Assembly: GCF_001679665.1 (NCBI RefSeq)
Contig: NZ_CP013244.1
Span: 3,108,980-3,172,979, forward strand
DNA from: Candidatus Viadribacter manganicus
Lineage (GTDB): Bacteria; Pseudomonadota; Alphaproteobacteria; Caulobacterales; Aquidulcibacteraceae
Reading direction: 5' to 3'
DNA length: 64,000 bases
A model generated the notes under the pieces. That model was not told where the DNA came from. It saw only the letters and a list, made by a program, of their open reading frames with translations, and ran no database searches. This document shows, piece after piece, positions 9,849 to 19,910 of this stretch (position 1 is its first letter; each line of letters begins with the position of its first letter). Both the position numbers and the translations under genes were made by a program.

Positions 9849-9983
9849 TCAGCGGTCGTTCGTTTGGCAGGTGTCGGCGCGGCAAGCCGATTGATCGACC
9901 GAACGCTGTTCCAGCGTAACGCCGACCCAAGCCAAGGCCATTGCGATCAACACGTCGCGTACTGTGACCAGGAAAGCCAACAT
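9849..9983 (-). CDS. 44-residue single-span membrane protein
   Basis: From ATG 9983 the minus strand encodes MLAFLVTVRDVLIAMALAWV followed by a short polar tail with two cysteines (SACRADTC) and a stop at 9849-9851. A strong purine-rich ribosome binding site (GAGGTAGAGG) sits 4-13 nt upstream. One hydrophobic N-terminal helix and a Cys-containing tail suggest a small membrane protein. The rest of the 421-nt gap 9716-10136 shows nothing else convincing. Confidence 0.6.
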   Translation of the reverse strand: MLAFLVTVRDVLIAMALAWVGVTLEQRSVDQSACRADTCQTNDR

Positions 9984-10136
9984 CGCCCTCTACCTCAATG
10001 CAGCGATGGGTATGTGCGCGCTTCGCTTTCGAACCGCAAGATACAGTTCCGTGTATTACGCCGATTGAAGGCGAGCGTGCTGCGAATGGTTGCGGTGCGG
10101 CTTGACCGGGGCGGGGTCAGCGCCTAGTTCCGGCGT

Positions 10137-10496
10137 GTGACGTTACAACATAACAGCACCGAGGCTCCGCGACGGGCCCACCTGGCCCACGCCGCGGTGA
10201 TGAGCCTGCACGCAATCTGCTGCGGACTGCCGGCGCTGGCGATGTTGGCGGCGGCGGTGTCCGGGGCGACGTCCGGGATCGCCTTACTCGCTGGTTCGGT
10301 TCAGGAAATTCACCACTTCTTGCACAAGCACGAGCTTTGGATCCTGCTGATCTCGGCGGCCTTGGTGGTAACCGGCGGGGTGCTGGAAGCTAATTCCAGA
10401 AAGCATCACAGCCACGGCTTTCCCTGGCTATTTGCGTTCTCGGTGCTGTGCTTCATCGCCAACGTGACGATCATCCTTCTGCACCGCTCAACCTAA
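10137..10496 (+). CDS. Four-helix membrane protein, MerC-like
   Basis: 119 residues from a GTG. The first helix contains LHAICCGLPAL, a vicinal cysteine pair within the membrane as in MerC/MerT-type metal transporters; then three further helices and a His-rich loop (EIHHFLHKHELW, SRKHHSHGF). A role in metal or thiol-reactive ion transport is an inference from the Cys pair and His clusters only. Convergent with the TetR gene, with which it shares a palindromic end. Confidence 0.7.
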   Translation: MTLQHNSTEAPRRAHLAHAAVMSLHAICCGLPALAMLAAAVSGATSGIALLAGSVQEIHHFLHKHELWILLISAALVVTGGVLEANSRKHHSHGFPWLFAFSVLCFIANVTIILLHRST

Positions 10497-10506
10497 CGTT
10501 TAGGTT
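10490..10506. terminator. Palindrome spanning two convergent stop codons
   Basis: AACCTAA-CGT-TTAGGTT is a perfect 7-bp inverted repeat with a 3-nt loop. It contains the stop of the MerC-like gene (10494-10496) and, read on the other strand, the end of the TetR gene (10493). It could serve as a weak bidirectional terminator; there is a short T run (gtttc) only on the plus side. Confidence 0.5.
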
Positions 10507-11095
10507 TCAGGATATGCAAGGCGAGCGAGCGGTATCGCCGCACCGCTTCGCTGGTCTCGTTTTCGCGCCGCAGGGCGCGGCGGAGCGCCATGCCCTCAAG
10601 TCCGGCGATCAACGCTTCGGCGGCCTCAGTCGCGGGGAGCGCCGGATAGATGCTGCCGGCGCGTTGAGCGCGCTCGATGGCGGCGGCCAAGCGGCCGACG
10701 GCGATCTGATCGCGGATCAAGAGCGCCTTCGCCAGCAAAGGATCGCGCGCTGCTTCGGCCCAGATGTCGGCGAGGAGAGCGGCGTCGCCATCGCCGTCGA
10801 AGGTTTCGAAGAAGGCGCGCGCGAGCTCGGCGAGCCCTTCGATCAAACCTTCTGAACCGTTAACCCGTTCGAGCATCGCTTCGGCTTCGGCGCGCGCGTC
10901 GAGCGCGATGGCGGCGATGATGTCGGCTTTGGAGTCGAAATAGCGATAGAGCGCGCCGGGACTGATGCGGGCTTCGGCGCAGATTTCTTCAATCGTTGAT
11001 AAACGGAACCCACGTTCGCGGAAACATTCGCGGGCGGCCTCCAGGATTTGGCTGCGGCGGCGCTCGGGCAGGGCGGGGTCAGCGTGGCGGGCCAT
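10493..11095 (-). CDS. TetR family transcriptional regulator
   Basis: 200 residues. The N-terminal DNA-binding domain (about 10-60) is typical: RRSQILEAARECFRERGFR, STIEEICAEARISPGALYRY then FDSKADIIAAIA. The C-terminal ligand domain is divergent, so the inducer is unknown. TetR proteins usually repress adjacent or divergent genes; here the divergent neighbour is a hybrid histidine kinase gene starting about 105 nt away, and the convergent neighbour is the MerC-like gene. Confidence 0.9.
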   Translation of the reverse strand: MARHADPALPERRRSQILEAARECFRERGFRLSTIEEICAEARISPGALYRYFDSKADIIAAIALDARAEAEAMLERVNGSEGLIEGLAELARAFFETFDGDGDAALLADIWAEAARDPLLAKALLIRDQIAVGRLAAAIERAQRAGSIYPALPATEAAEALIAGLEGMALRRALRRENETSEAVRRYRSLALHILKPKR

Positions 11096-11201
11096 CGAAT
11101 CGAGCCCATGATAAGCGGCAAAATCTGGATATGGTTTAGCTTAAATTCATTCTGCGCTGGCAGCGTCCACCAAATTGTATTCGGCGCGGAGCCCGCCAAG
11201 C

Positions 11202-13907
11202 ATGACGCATACGCCGCCTTCGGCAATCGCCAGCGCCGCCGAGACGCGCAGGCGCGAGATGCCGGCCTCCATTGCTTTGACCATCCTGACCGGTGGGATA
11301 GCGGCCGCGATCATGGGCGGTCCGTGGCCCGTGGGCTGGTGCGCCATCATGGCGGTGCTGCTCATTCTCGATACCGAACTTTATCGCCGCCTCGATGCGG
11401 CGGAGACGAAGATTGAAGGCGGCGTGCTGGCGGGGCTTTGCCTCTGGGCCGCGTTCTGTTCCGGGTTTTACGCGATGCTGCCGATCACGTTGTGGTTGCA
11501 TGGCGAAGCTGCGGGTGCGGCGGCGGCGATGTTGCTGTGGGTCGCGGCGGTTGTGCGCCATTTCAGCCCAGGCGCGTCGGGCGCGTTGGCGATCGCGGTG
11601 TCGGGCGCTGCGCCGCCTGCGCTTTCACTGCTCGCATCACCTTTGATGATGGCTTCGATGTCGTCGCAGCCGGATTGGGATTTGGCGTTCATCGCGGCCG
11701 TCGGCGGTGGTGCGCTGATGGCGTACGTGACGCAAGCGCGCGTCAGCGCTTCGCAGGCCGAGCGTGCATTGCGCGCAGCCAAGCAAGAAACCAACCAAGA
11801 GCAAGTGCTGGCTCAGCTTATGCTGGATCAGGGCGAATCTGCTTCGATGTTGGTGGATCACGAAGGCCGTGTCGTTGCGATGAGCAAGACGATGCGCAAT
11901 GCGATCCATGTGCAGCATCCGGTCGGGCGGCGCTTTGAGGATATGATCAATTGGGCGCCGGACCGCTGGCGCGATGCGTTCGCGCGCGCGATGAGCGGCG
12001 AAGTCGTGCGCTTTGAAGAAGACGAGACGCGCACGCCGGGCGGCATCCGTTGGTTCAACTGGGAAGCGCGGCCTTGGCGCAATGCCGATGGCGAAGTTGT
12101 CGGCGTCGTGTCACACGGTAACGAGATCACGCAACTTATTCAGGCGCGCGCCGCAGCTCACGCCAATGAAGAGCGCCTGCTGCAGGCGTTGAAGATTGCG
12201 CGCAGCTTGGTGTGGGAAGTCGATTTCAAGTCGCGGACGATCAGCTGGCATGGCGATGTCGAGGCGCTCTACAATCGCCCGTTCACGTTCGACCAATTCA
12301 TGGAAAGCCGTACGGGCTTCCTGCATGAAGAAGACCGCTTGGCGCTGCGTGACTACTTCATCAGCGTCGGCAAAGGCGGCGGCGGCTCGATGGAGCACCG
12401 CGTGCTCAACGACGATGGCGGCGTGCGCTGGATCGAAGCGTGGGCGCAGCGCGTCATGGGCCGCTCCGGCGGCGTGCGAAAGATCGTTGTGATTTCCAAG
12501 GACATCACCGAGCGCAAGCGTCAGGAGGCTGCGTTCATCGGCGCCATGCACCGCGCCGAAGAGGGGCTGAAGTCGCGCCGGGCGTTGTTTGGCGAAAGCG
12601 CGCCTGTGGTTGAAGCGATCGACGAGGCGGCGGTGAATGTCGCTGAGATGTACGAGCGCCTCGACAGCCTGATGGAAGAAATGAACGCGCGCGATGTGAA
12701 GCTGGCGGACACACTGGCGAGCTTGCGTACGGCGCGTGAAGAGGCGGAGAGCGCTAACATCTCGAAGTCGCAATTCCTGACCTCGATGAGCCACGAGCTG
12801 CGTACGCCGCTCAACGCCATCATCGGCTATTCGGAAATGTTGATGGAAGAGGCTGAGGCTGACGATCGCGACAACGATGTCGCCGACCTTCAGCGTGTGC
12901 TGAGTTCGGCGCGGCAATTGCTGCACCTCATCAACGACATTCTGGATCTTTCGAAAATCGAGGCGGGCCGCATGGATGCGGTGGCTTCGGAATTCGATGT
13001 CGCTGGGCTGCTTGAAGAAGCGGCGGATACGGTGCGCCCGAACGTTGAGAAGAACGGCAGTACGCTGAAGCTCGAGATCGCGGCGGACGTCGAGGCGGCG
13101 TGCACCGATGCGTTCAAGCTCAATCAGTGCGTGCTCAATATTTTGTCGAATGCGGCCAAGTTCACCAAGAATGGCGAGATCATTGTGAGCGCGCGCCGCG
13201 CCGGCGATGCGATCGAGATCGCTGTGCGCGACACTGGCATCGGCATGACCGAGGAACAGATCGGGCGCTTGTTCAATGCATTCGAGCAAGCGGACGCTAT
13301 GACGGCGCGCCGTTATGGCGGCACCGGGCTTGGCCTCGCGCTGACGCGGCGGATCATGCAAGTGCTTGGCGGCGATGTGTCGGTGGAGAGTGTGTACGGC
13401 GAAGGTTCGACCTTCACGCTGCGCTTCCCAGTGCATCTCAATCAAGCGCCGGTTTTGGCGCGCGTCGATGCAAACGCTGCAGCAGGGCAGGGTAACCACC
13501 GCCTGGTGCTGATGATCGACGACGAGGAAACGGCGCGTGATTTGACGGCGCGTTCGCTCATTCGCTTGGGCTTTGACGTGCGCACCGCGACGACGGGCGC
13601 TGAAGGCATCGAGCTTGCGCGTACGCTGCGCCCCAGTCTCATCCTGTTGGACATCAACCTGCCCGACGTAACGGGTTGGGATGTGCTGACGGTCCTGAAC
13701 ACCGGCGACGCCGGCGGCATCCCTGTGATCATCCATTCTATCGACGACAATCGCCAGCGCGCGTTGTCGTCAGGCGCCTGCGAGCATCTGGTCAAACCAG
13801 CCGACCGTGACGTTCTCGCTGCGGCGGCGCTTCGCTTCTCGCGCGCACCCGACACTGCATCGCCTGTCGACGTTCCGGCGGTTTCCCACATAGCCAAGAC
13901 GGCGTGA
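11202..13907 (+). CDS. Hybrid sensor histidine kinase (membrane, PAS, HisKA, HATPase, REC)
   Basis: 901 residues from ATG 11202. Residues about 20-195 hold some six membrane helices; two PAS-like domains follow (about 205-320 and 325-440), the second ending ITERKRQEA. The HisKA box [18 protein letters not shown] places the phosphorylated His at 531; the ATPase domain shows NAAKFT, DTGIGM and [14 protein letters not shown]-terminal receiver ([10 protein letters not shown] ... [10 protein letters not shown]) has phospho-acceptor Asp817. The gene for a single-domain receiver starts 11 nt after the stop, so His531-Asp817 and then a partner HPt and the DivK-like protein form a plausible phosphorelay. 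Confidence 0.93.
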   Translation: MTHTPPSAIASAAETRRREMPASIALTILTGGIAAAIMGGPWPVGWCAIMAVLLILDTELYRRLDAAETKIEGGVLAGLCLWAAFCSGFYAMLPITLWLHGEAAGAAAAMLLWVAAVVRHFSPGASGALAIAVSGAAPPALSLLASPLMMASMSSQPDWDLAFIAAVGGGALMAYVTQARVSASQAERALRAAKQETNQEQVLAQLMLDQGESASMLVDHEGRVVAMSKTMRNAIHVQHPVGRRFEDMINWAPDRWRDAFARAMSGEVVRFEEDETRTPGGIRWFNWEARPWRNADGEVVGVVSHGNEITQLIQARAAAHANEERLLQALKIARSLVWEVDFKSRTISWHGDVEALYNRPFTFDQFMESRTGFLHEEDRLALRDYFISVGKGGGGSMEHRVLNDDGGVRWIEAWAQRVMGRSGGVRKIVVISKDITERKRQEAAFIGAMHRAEEGLKSRRALFGESAPVVEAIDEAAVNVAEMYERLDSLMEEMNARDVKLADTLASLRTAREEAESANISKSQFLTSMSHELRTPLNAIIGYSEMLMEEAEADDRDNDVADLQRVLSSARQLLHLINDILDLSKIEAGRMDAVASEFDVAGLLEEAADTVRPNVEKNGSTLKLEIAADVEAACTDAFKLNQCVLNILSNAAKFTKNGEIIVSARRAGDAIEIAVRDTGIGMTEEQIGRLFNAFEQADAMTARRYGGTGLGLALTRRIMQVLGGDVSVESVYGEGSTFTLRFPVHLNQAPVLARVDANAAAGQGNHRLVLMIDDEETARDLTARSLIRLGFDVRTATTGAEGIELARTLRPSLILLDINLPDVTGWDVLTVLNTGDAGGIPVIIHSIDDNRQRALSSGACEHLVKPADRDVLAAAALRFSRAPDTASPVDVPAVSHIAKTA

Positions 13908-13918
13908 AAGGTCCTCCC

Positions 13919-14278
13919 ATGCGCATTCTTATCGCTGAAGATCATCCCGATAACCGCGAAATGCTGACGCGCCGCTTGCTGCGCAAAGGCTACGAAGTGC
14001 ACTGTGCTGAAAACGGCGCGGAGGCAGTGGAGATGGCCCAATCGTGCGCGCCGGATCTCATTCTCATGGATATCTCGATGCCGGTGATGTCCGGGATCGA
14101 GGCGACCAAGGCCATTCGCAACACGCCTGATGTGAGCAACGTGAAGATCGTGGCGCTGACTGCGCACGCGATGGAGAGCGCACGTAAGGAATGCATGGAC
14201 GCGGGCTGCGACGACTTCGCGACCAAGCCGGTGGATTTTGCCGGCCTTGTCGCTTTGATCGAAAAGTACGCGGCCTAA
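13919..14278 (+). CDS. Single-domain response regulator, DivK-like
   Basis: 119 residues, nothing but a receiver: Glu7/Asp8 acidic pocket, Asp51 phospho-acceptor in LILMDISMPVMSG, Thr81 and Lys103 (FATKPVDF). The start ATG 13919 follows GAAAGG; an upstream in-frame start would overlap the kinase gene. It most resembles DivK/CheY-type stand-alone receivers of Caulobacterales. With the kinase directly upstream it is the likely cognate output, acting by protein-protein contact rather than on DNA. Confidence 0.9.
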   Translation: MRILIAEDHPDNREMLTRRLLRKGYEVHCAENGAEAVEMAQSCAPDLILMDISMPVMSGIEATKAIRNTPDVSNVKIVALTAHAMESARKECMDAGCDDFATKPVDFAGLVALIEKYAA

Positions 14279-14448
14279 GGGGGGAGGCTCTTGTTCGCGC
14301 GCGGACCCTGCGGTGTGGGCCGCGGCATGGTTAGCGCGCGTCAAGGTTAGCAAAGATAAATCATCCAAATTCTTCAATCTGCCCTGCGCTATTAGCGCGA
14401 CCTCAACTCTCGTGTCGTAAATTGCCCGTCTGGTATGCGGGGGGGCGA

Positions 14449-16275
14449 ATGTCCTCGGTTCAAGGCGATGAGGGCGCGTCAGCGACGACGCGCCTCGGAC
14501 GTATTCTCCTGGTCGACGACCAGGCGCAAAACCGTGACATGCTCGGCCGCCGGCTTGAGCGTCGCGGATATGACGTCGTGCTGCGCGAAACTGCGGTGGG
14601 CATTGAAGATGTTATTGCCGCCGAAAATATCGAACTGGTTCTGCTTGATTGGATGATGCCCGAGCGCTCCGGGTTGGAAGCGCTGCAAGGCATTCGTCAG
14701 CGTTTCGACGCCGAGCACGTGCCGGTGATCGTCGTCACTGCGCTTGATGATGGCGATATCGTCTCGAAGGCGCTGGAAGGCGGCTCAAACGACTACATCA
14801 CCAAGCCGATCGATCTGCGGGTGCTGACGGCGCGGGTAAAGGCGCAGCTGGATCGCCGTCAGGCGGTGCTTGAGCTCGATGCGATCCGCGACAATCTAGA
14901 GAAGACGGTCCAGCAGCGTACCCAGGATCTGGTGAGCGCCAACGAGACGCTCTCGGCTGAGATCGGCGAACGGGAAGCTGCCGAGGCGCGCGCTCAATCT
15001 CTGGCGCGCCACGATCCGCTGACGGGTCTGGCGAACCGCCGGCACTTCCTGGAAGAATTGGAACGGCGTCTGGCGCTGGTTGGCACTGAAGAGTGTGCTT
15101 TCGCGCTGATGTTCGTGGATCTCGATCGCTTCAAGCCGATCAACGACGTTCATGGTCACGCGATTGGCGATCAATTGCTGCAAGTTATCGCGACGCGCCT
15201 GACTGGCTGCATCCGCGACGATAGTTTCGCGGCGCGCCTGGGCGGCGACGAATTTGCGGTGTTGCTGGAAGGGCCGGGCAATCGTGATGCGGTCGCGGCG
15301 GCGGCGCGACGCATTCTGCATGAGCTCTCGGCGCCGATTTTGGTCAACGGATTGAAGCTCACGGTTGGCGCTTCGATTGGTGTTGCGCTTTGCCCTGAAG
15401 ATGGCGACGTGCCGGCCGATCTCCTGCAACGCGGCGACGCTGCGATGCTGCGCGCGAAGGAAGATCGCGGCGCCTACAAGTTCTTCGACTCTTCAATCGA
15501 TGAAGAGCTGAAGATGAAAGCCGCGCTCGAAAACGAATTGCGTATGGCGATCCCGAACGGCGATATCGTGCCGTATTTTCAGCCGGTGGTGCGTGTCGAC
15601 ACGGGCGAATTGGCTGGCTTTGAAGTTTTGGCGCGCTGGCCGCACCGCGAACGCGGCATGATCTCGCCGGCGGACTTCATCCCGGTCGCCGAGGATGCGG
15701 GCCTGGTGGACGCGATGTTCTGGGCGTTGCTGGCGCAAGCATGCCGCAAAGCACTCGATGCGCCGGGCGAATTCGTGCTGGCGGTCAACATTTCGCCGAG
15801 CCAAGTACGCGACCAATGGTTCCCGGAAAAAGTGCTGCGCACGCTGCGCGAAACAGGCTTCCCGGCGCAACGTCTCGAGATTGAAGTGACGGAAAGCGCG
15901 ATGATCGGCGATGTCGCGCGTGCGAAGACTTCGCTGATGTCGCTGAAAAATCAGGGCGTGCGGATTGCGCTTGATGACTTCGGCACCGGCTATTCTTCGC
16001 TGTTCTTGTTGCGCGAACTGCCGATCGACAAATTGAAGATCGACCGCTCGTTCGTGGCGCGGATCACCACCGATCGTGAAAACGCGACTATCGTTGGCGC
16101 GCTTGTTGGTCTTGGCAAAGCGCTCGGGCTCAAAGTTACGGCTGAGGGCGTCGAGGACGAAGCGACCGCGGATGCACTGCGCGCGATGGGCTGCGAGCTG
16201 GCGCAAGGCTATCTTTACGGGCGCGCGTCAGAGCTGCCCGAGTACAACGTTCAAGCTTTGCGTGCTGCGAGCTGA
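14449..16275 (+). CDS. REC-GGDEF-EAL cyclic-di-GMP signalling protein
   Basis: 608 residues. The receiver (about 18-135, LLVDDQAQNRDM ... LVLLDWMMPE) is followed by a coiled-coil linker, a GGDEF domain with intact GGDEF at 265-269 and an EAL domain whose signature reads FEVLARW (E392-V393-L394) with YFQPVV upstream and DDFGTGYSS downstream. Glu is retained, so phosphodiesterase activity remains possible; the Ala-to-Val change is seen in active and inactive members alike. Synthase and hydrolase in one polypeptide under receiver control suggests that phosphorylation switches the dominant activity. The ATG follows a G-rich ribosome binding site. Confidence 0.92.
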   Translation: MSSVQGDEGASATTRLGRILLVDDQAQNRDMLGRRLERRGYDVVLRETAVGIEDVIAAENIELVLLDWMMPERSGLEALQGIRQRFDAEHVPVIVVTALDDGDIVSKALEGGSNDYITKPIDLRVLTARVKAQLDRRQAVLELDAIRDNLEKTVQQRTQDLVSANETLSAEIGEREAAEARAQSLARHDPLTGLANRRHFLEELERRLALVGTEECAFALMFVDLDRFKPINDVHGHAIGDQLLQVIATRLTGCIRDDSFAARLGGDEFAVLLEGPGNRDAVAAAARRILHELSAPILVNGLKLTVGASIGVALCPEDGDVPADLLQRGDAAMLRAKEDRGAYKFFDSSIDEELKMKAALENELRMAIPNGDIVPYFQPVVRVDTGELAGFEVLARWPHRERGMISPADFIPVAEDAGLVDAMFWALLAQACRKALDAPGEFVLAVNISPSQVRDQWFPEKVLRTLRETGFPAQRLEIEVTESAMIGDVARAKTSLMSLKNQGVRIALDDFGTGYSSLFLLRELPIDKLKIDRSFVARITTDRENATIVGALVGLGKALGLKVTAEGVEDEATADALRAMGCELAQGYLYGRASELPEYNVQALRAAS

Positions 16276-17022
16276 TCAGGCTGCCTGATACGCGAACCAC
16301 ACGTTGGGTTCGACGTAACGGCCGCTGTCACGCTCAAGATCAATCGACACAGGATTGAGTGCGCCGTCGATCTTGTATTCGCCGGTCGTCGGGAAGGCGC
16401 TGCCACGCCACATTTCCCAGAACGCGACTGGCTCTTCGACAACCATGGAACGTGGCGCGGGTTTGATGATCTTGCCGCCGGCGGCCGAGTGACTGCGCAG
16501 CCAAGGATCGAAAAGGCGGCCCTTGTCGTCGGTCCAGGTCATGTACTCTTCCATCGGGATGAAAGGGTGCAGGTGCTTGGCGGACGGACGGACCGGCGCG
16601 ATGACGCCGTCGAGGCCTTTGCGTTCGGCGAGGTTGCGGAATTCCTGAATCATCACGCGCGCGAGGCCCTTTGAGCGATGGATGCCCGGCACTGAGATCG
16701 CGAGCGCGCCCAGCGCGTTGCGGCGGGCGCCGTTATTGTTGGCGGCGCTTTCGACGATCCAATCCCAGCCTTCAGGTGGGAGATTGTCGAAGTCGCAGGT
16801 CAGCGGCACGCAATTGCCGACGGCAACCGGGTAACCGGTGACTTCGTCGACGAGGCAGAGCTGGCAGTCGGCGTTGTCATCCAGCAACTGCTGGTAGAAC
16901 GCGAAATGCGCGCGGGTGAAGTTGAGGAAACCGAGTGCGCCCCACGCGGCCTGTTCGATGGCCATCGCAGCTCTGCGCAGTTCGGGGCTGTCGGCGCGTG
17001 TCTTCACGACGTAACGCGTCAT
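16276..17022 (-). CDS. GNAT-like transferase, hypothetical
   Basis: 248 residues. The segment GALAISVPGIHRSKGLARVM IQEFRNLAERKGL resembles the acetyl-CoA-binding strand-loop-helix of GNAT N-acetyltransferases, and VIAPVRPSAKHLHPFIPMEEYM resembles the following substrate region of a family annotated only as transferase. Short N-terminal helix with LRRAAMAIEQAAWG. Substrate unknown. Convergent with the REC-GGDEF-EAL gene, whose stop abuts its own. Confidence 0.72.
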   Translation of the reverse strand: MTRYVVKTRADSPELRRAAMAIEQAAWGALGFLNFTRAHFAFYQQLLDDNADCQLCLVDEVTGYPVAVGNCVPLTCDFDNLPPEGWDWIVESAANNNGARRNALGALAISVPGIHRSKGLARVMIQEFRNLAERKGLDGVIAPVRPSAKHLHPFIPMEEYMTWTDDKGRLFDPWLRSHSAAGGKIIKPAPRSMVVEEPVAFWEMWRGSAFPTTGEYKIDGALNPVSIDLERDSGRYVEPNVWFAYQAA

Positions 17023-17330
17023 AGATCACCCAAGTGGCTGTTAACTATACTTGCAGCGCTCCGGTCATTACCCGGCTTGTCCCCAGCAGTGCTTGAGCGT
17101 TGCAGTTCCCTAATAAGGCGTAAATTTCCAGAACGCAAGCCTAAATCGTTATTTACCAAGGTTAACGAGGCATAGCTGCGCTGCGCTCCAGGAGGCCGCA
17201 AATATAGTTAGCGAAGTATTATGAGGCGTATTTCAAATAAAAATCTGGGTTCCCGTAACATAATTTTTGTATTGAGCACTGTATTATCCCGAGGTTAAGT
17301 ACGGTTGCGTCCATTTACTTTGGCTTAGTC
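17023..17330. other. 308-nt AT-rich intergenic region, divergent promoters
   Basis: No gene seen. The stretch is clearly AT-richer than its surroundings (for example 17220-17300), with single TTAACG and TTAAG motifs at about 17161 and 17295, and lies between a leftward GNAT-like gene and a rightward GGDEF-EAL gene. It most likely carries both promoters; I could not fix -35/-10 boxes with confidence. Confidence 0.5.
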
Positions 17331-19631
17331 ATGACATTGAGCAGCGCCAAAAACGTTCATTACAAGAACGATCTGAGCCGCCTGACCGCGGTGATCGGTG
17401 CTGCGCTGGTGCTCTTCGGGGCAGTACTGCTGGTTATCGTGGCTTACGCGGGCTGGTCAGCGAACCGGACGGCCGTGGTGCGTGAGCGCCAGCTTGTGGA
17501 AAACGCACTCGACCAGAGCGTGAGCTCGGTGCTCGACCAGCAAAAGGCGATCGCCTGGTGGGACGACGCTGTGGCGAACGCCCAGCGCCGGCCTCTCGAT
17601 CTGGACTGGATCGACACCAATATCGGCCTCTATTTCTTCGAGACCTATGGGCATGATGAAGTCTTCATCATCGATAGCTCGAACCATCCGATTTACGCGA
17701 CGGTGAACGGCGAGCGCAGCGATGCTGCAGCTGCCTACAACGCACACCGGGCCATCTTCGATCAGATCGTGAGCGAAGCACGCAGCGGCGCCGACGAAGG
17801 CTTGCGCCAGCGCGACCAGAAGTTCGGCGAAAGCCAAGGCAATTATAGCGCGCTCCTGGGCGCGAGCTTTGGCCGTTGGGCAGGGCACATCATGAGCGTC
17901 GACGGCGAGCCTGCCGTCGTGACGACGATCTCGATCGTGCCGAACCTCGATGCCGGCTTGCTGCAGGGCGAGCCGCACTTGCTGCTTTCGGTTGTGAAGA
18001 TCGACGAAGCCTTCATGGCGCAGGTTGGCGGTTCGCTGCTGATCCCAGACCTCAGCCTCTCGCAAGACACGGTGCGTGGTTCCGGCGTCTTGTCGGAAGC
18101 GTTCGTCGCCGATGACGGCACGCCGATGGGATATTTGGCGTGGACCCCGCGCCAGCCAGGCCGTTCGCTTTTGCTCTTCATTCTGCCGCTGGTTGCCTTT
18201 GGCGTGATGGGCGCGGGCTGGCTGACCTACCTCATGATCAACCGGCTGAAGCGGGCTTCGGGCGATCTTGCGGACCGCGAAGCGCAGTCGCGCCATCAGG
18301 CGTTGCACGATGCATTGTCGGGCCTGCCGAACCGCCACCATTTCGTCGAGCACTTGCAAGAGCAGCTCGATAATTTGGTTCAAACCCGAAACAACGGCCG
18401 GGTTCTGGTCGCTTACATCGACGTTGACCGGTTCAAGGATGTCAACGACACGATGGGTCACGCCGCTGGCGACACGCTCATCATGGGTGTGGCTCAGCGG
18501 CTGCAAAAATCGCTCTCGCGCGAGGATTTCCTGTCGCGCTTCGGCGGCGACGAATTTGCGGTTCTGCGCTGCGCCAACGGTCCGCGCGCGGCCGAGGAAT
18601 TGGCTGAGAACCTGCGCAAGGCGTTCGAGGAAAGCTTCGACGTCTATGGTCAGCACATCAAAATGACCGCCTCGATCGGCATCGCGGTGAGCCCTGAGCA
18701 CGGCATGTCGCCGCAAGAGCTCATGCGTCATGCCGATATCGCGCTCTATCAGGGCAAGAACCAAGGCCGCGACAAGGCAATGGTGTTCTGCGCCGAGATG
18801 GCGGCGGAAGTCGAACAACGCCGTGAGATTGAAGTTGAACTGCACGCCGCGCTCGAAGCGCGCGAGTTGAAATTGCACTACCAGCCGCTGATTTCGTGCG
18901 CCGATGGGCGCGTGACGGGCGTGGAGGCGCTGCTGCGCTGGAAACACCCAAAGCAAGGCGACATCTCGCCGGGCGTGTTCGTGCCGATCGCCGAAGAGGC
19001 GGGCTTGATGCCGGCTTTGGGAGCGTTCGTGATCGAGCGCGCGTTCGAGGAAGCCAAAGCTTGGCCGGACCTTGAAATCTCAATCAACCTCTCGCCGGTT
19101 CAGTTCCGCCACGTCGATCTGGTCGAGCTGCTCGAGCGCCTCGTTCAGGAGCATGAGATCAACCCGACGCGGATCGTGCTCGAGGTGACCGAAGGCATTC
19201 TGATGGAATCCAGCGATCGCAACCGCCAGATCCTCGAGCAGGTGCGGGCGATGGGCTTCAAAATTGCCCTCGATGACTTCGGCACCGGCTATTCGTCGTT
19301 GCGGTACCTCTGCGACTTCCGCTTCGACAAAATCAAAATCGACCGCGCCTTCGTGACCGGCATCCATGAGCGCAAGCGCGCGATGACGATCATCCAGTCG
19401 GTTGTGACGCTGGGCCGGGGCTTGGGCATGGAAATCGTCGCCGAAGGTGTGGAAACCGAGGCTGAGGCTTCGGTTATGCGCCTCGTCGGTGTCAGCGAGC
19501 TGCAGGGCTTCTTCTTCTCGCGGGCGGTTCCCGCTTCCGAGGTGGCGGCGCTTCAGGCATCGTTCCAGCGCCCGAAGATCGAAACGAAGCCTGGCAGCGT
19601 TATGGACTTGCGCGCCCAATTGCGCAGCTGA
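17331..19631 (+). CDS. Membrane CHASE4-like sensor with GGDEF and EAL domains
   Basis: 766 residues. A first membrane helix (about 20-44), a periplasmic sensor of CHASE4 type (about 45-275, including VSSVLDQQKAIAWWDDAV and YFFETYGHDEVFIID), a second helix (about 280-302) and then GGDEF (FGGDEFAV, motif 405-409) and EAL (VEALLRWKHP, Glu532) domains, the latter with DDFGTGYSSLRYL. Both catalytic motifs are canonical, so the protein could make or degrade c-di-GMP in response to an extracytoplasmic signal. Likely output: attachment, motility or surface protein expression. Confidence 0.93.
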   Translation: MTLSSAKNVHYKNDLSRLTAVIGAALVLFGAVLLVIVAYAGWSANRTAVVRERQLVENALDQSVSSVLDQQKAIAWWDDAVANAQRRPLDLDWIDTNIGLYFFETYGHDEVFIIDSSNHPIYATVNGERSDAAAAYNAHRAIFDQIVSEARSGADEGLRQRDQKFGESQGNYSALLGASFGRWAGHIMSVDGEPAVVTTISIVPNLDAGLLQGEPHLLLSVVKIDEAFMAQVGGSLLIPDLSLSQDTVRGSGVLSEAFVADDGTPMGYLAWTPRQPGRSLLLFILPLVAFGVMGAGWLTYLMINRLKRASGDLADREAQSRHQALHDALSGLPNRHHFVEHLQEQLDNLVQTRNNGRVLVAYIDVDRFKDVNDTMGHAAGDTLIMGVAQRLQKSLSREDFLSRFGGDEFAVLRCANGPRAAEELAENLRKAFEESFDVYGQHIKMTASIGIAVSPEHGMSPQELMRHADIALYQGKNQGRDKAMVFCAEMAAEVEQRREIEVELHAALEARELKLHYQPLISCADGRVTGVEALLRWKHPKQGDISPGVFVPIAEEAGLMPALGAFVIERAFEEAKAWPDLEISINLSPVQFRHVDLVELLERLVQEHEINPTRIVLEVTEGILMESSDRNRQILEQVRAMGFKIALDDFGTGYSSLRYLCDFRFDKIKIDRAFVTGIHERKRAMTIIQSVVTLGRGLGMEIVAEGVETEAEASVMRLVGVSELQGFFFSRAVPASEVAALQASFQRPKIETKPGSVMDLRAQLRS

Positions 19632-19910
19632 GGCGGGTCAACGCGCCCCTGATGCAGTGCAACATGAGGTGCGTTTTCCCCAGCTGGGCGCGTGCCGGCT
19701 GAGTGACATTTTCGCCCCGTATCCAGAGCTTTCGGCCATGCGCCCGGCTATGGACAAAATTCCGATAAGTCGGCATGCCAACCCCTATGCGCCGCTCCTA
19801 GGAGAGCGGCCGCCAGCGGGAGGATTGGGCGCGGCCTAAATGGCCGGTGTCCAGTGGCGATCGGTTTACGCCATTTCCCGCTCGCGCCGACAAAAGGGGA
19901 CGGAGCCGGG

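Noticed and set aside
9837..10127. 96-residue plus-strand frame
   Set aside because: No ribosome binding site or protein-like pattern; it covers the credible 44-residue minus gene.
19632..19910. Riboswitch or structured leader upstream of the autotransporter
   Set aside because: A small hairpin CCGCTC-CTAGGA-GAGCGG exists near 19792, but no known riboswitch core was recognised.
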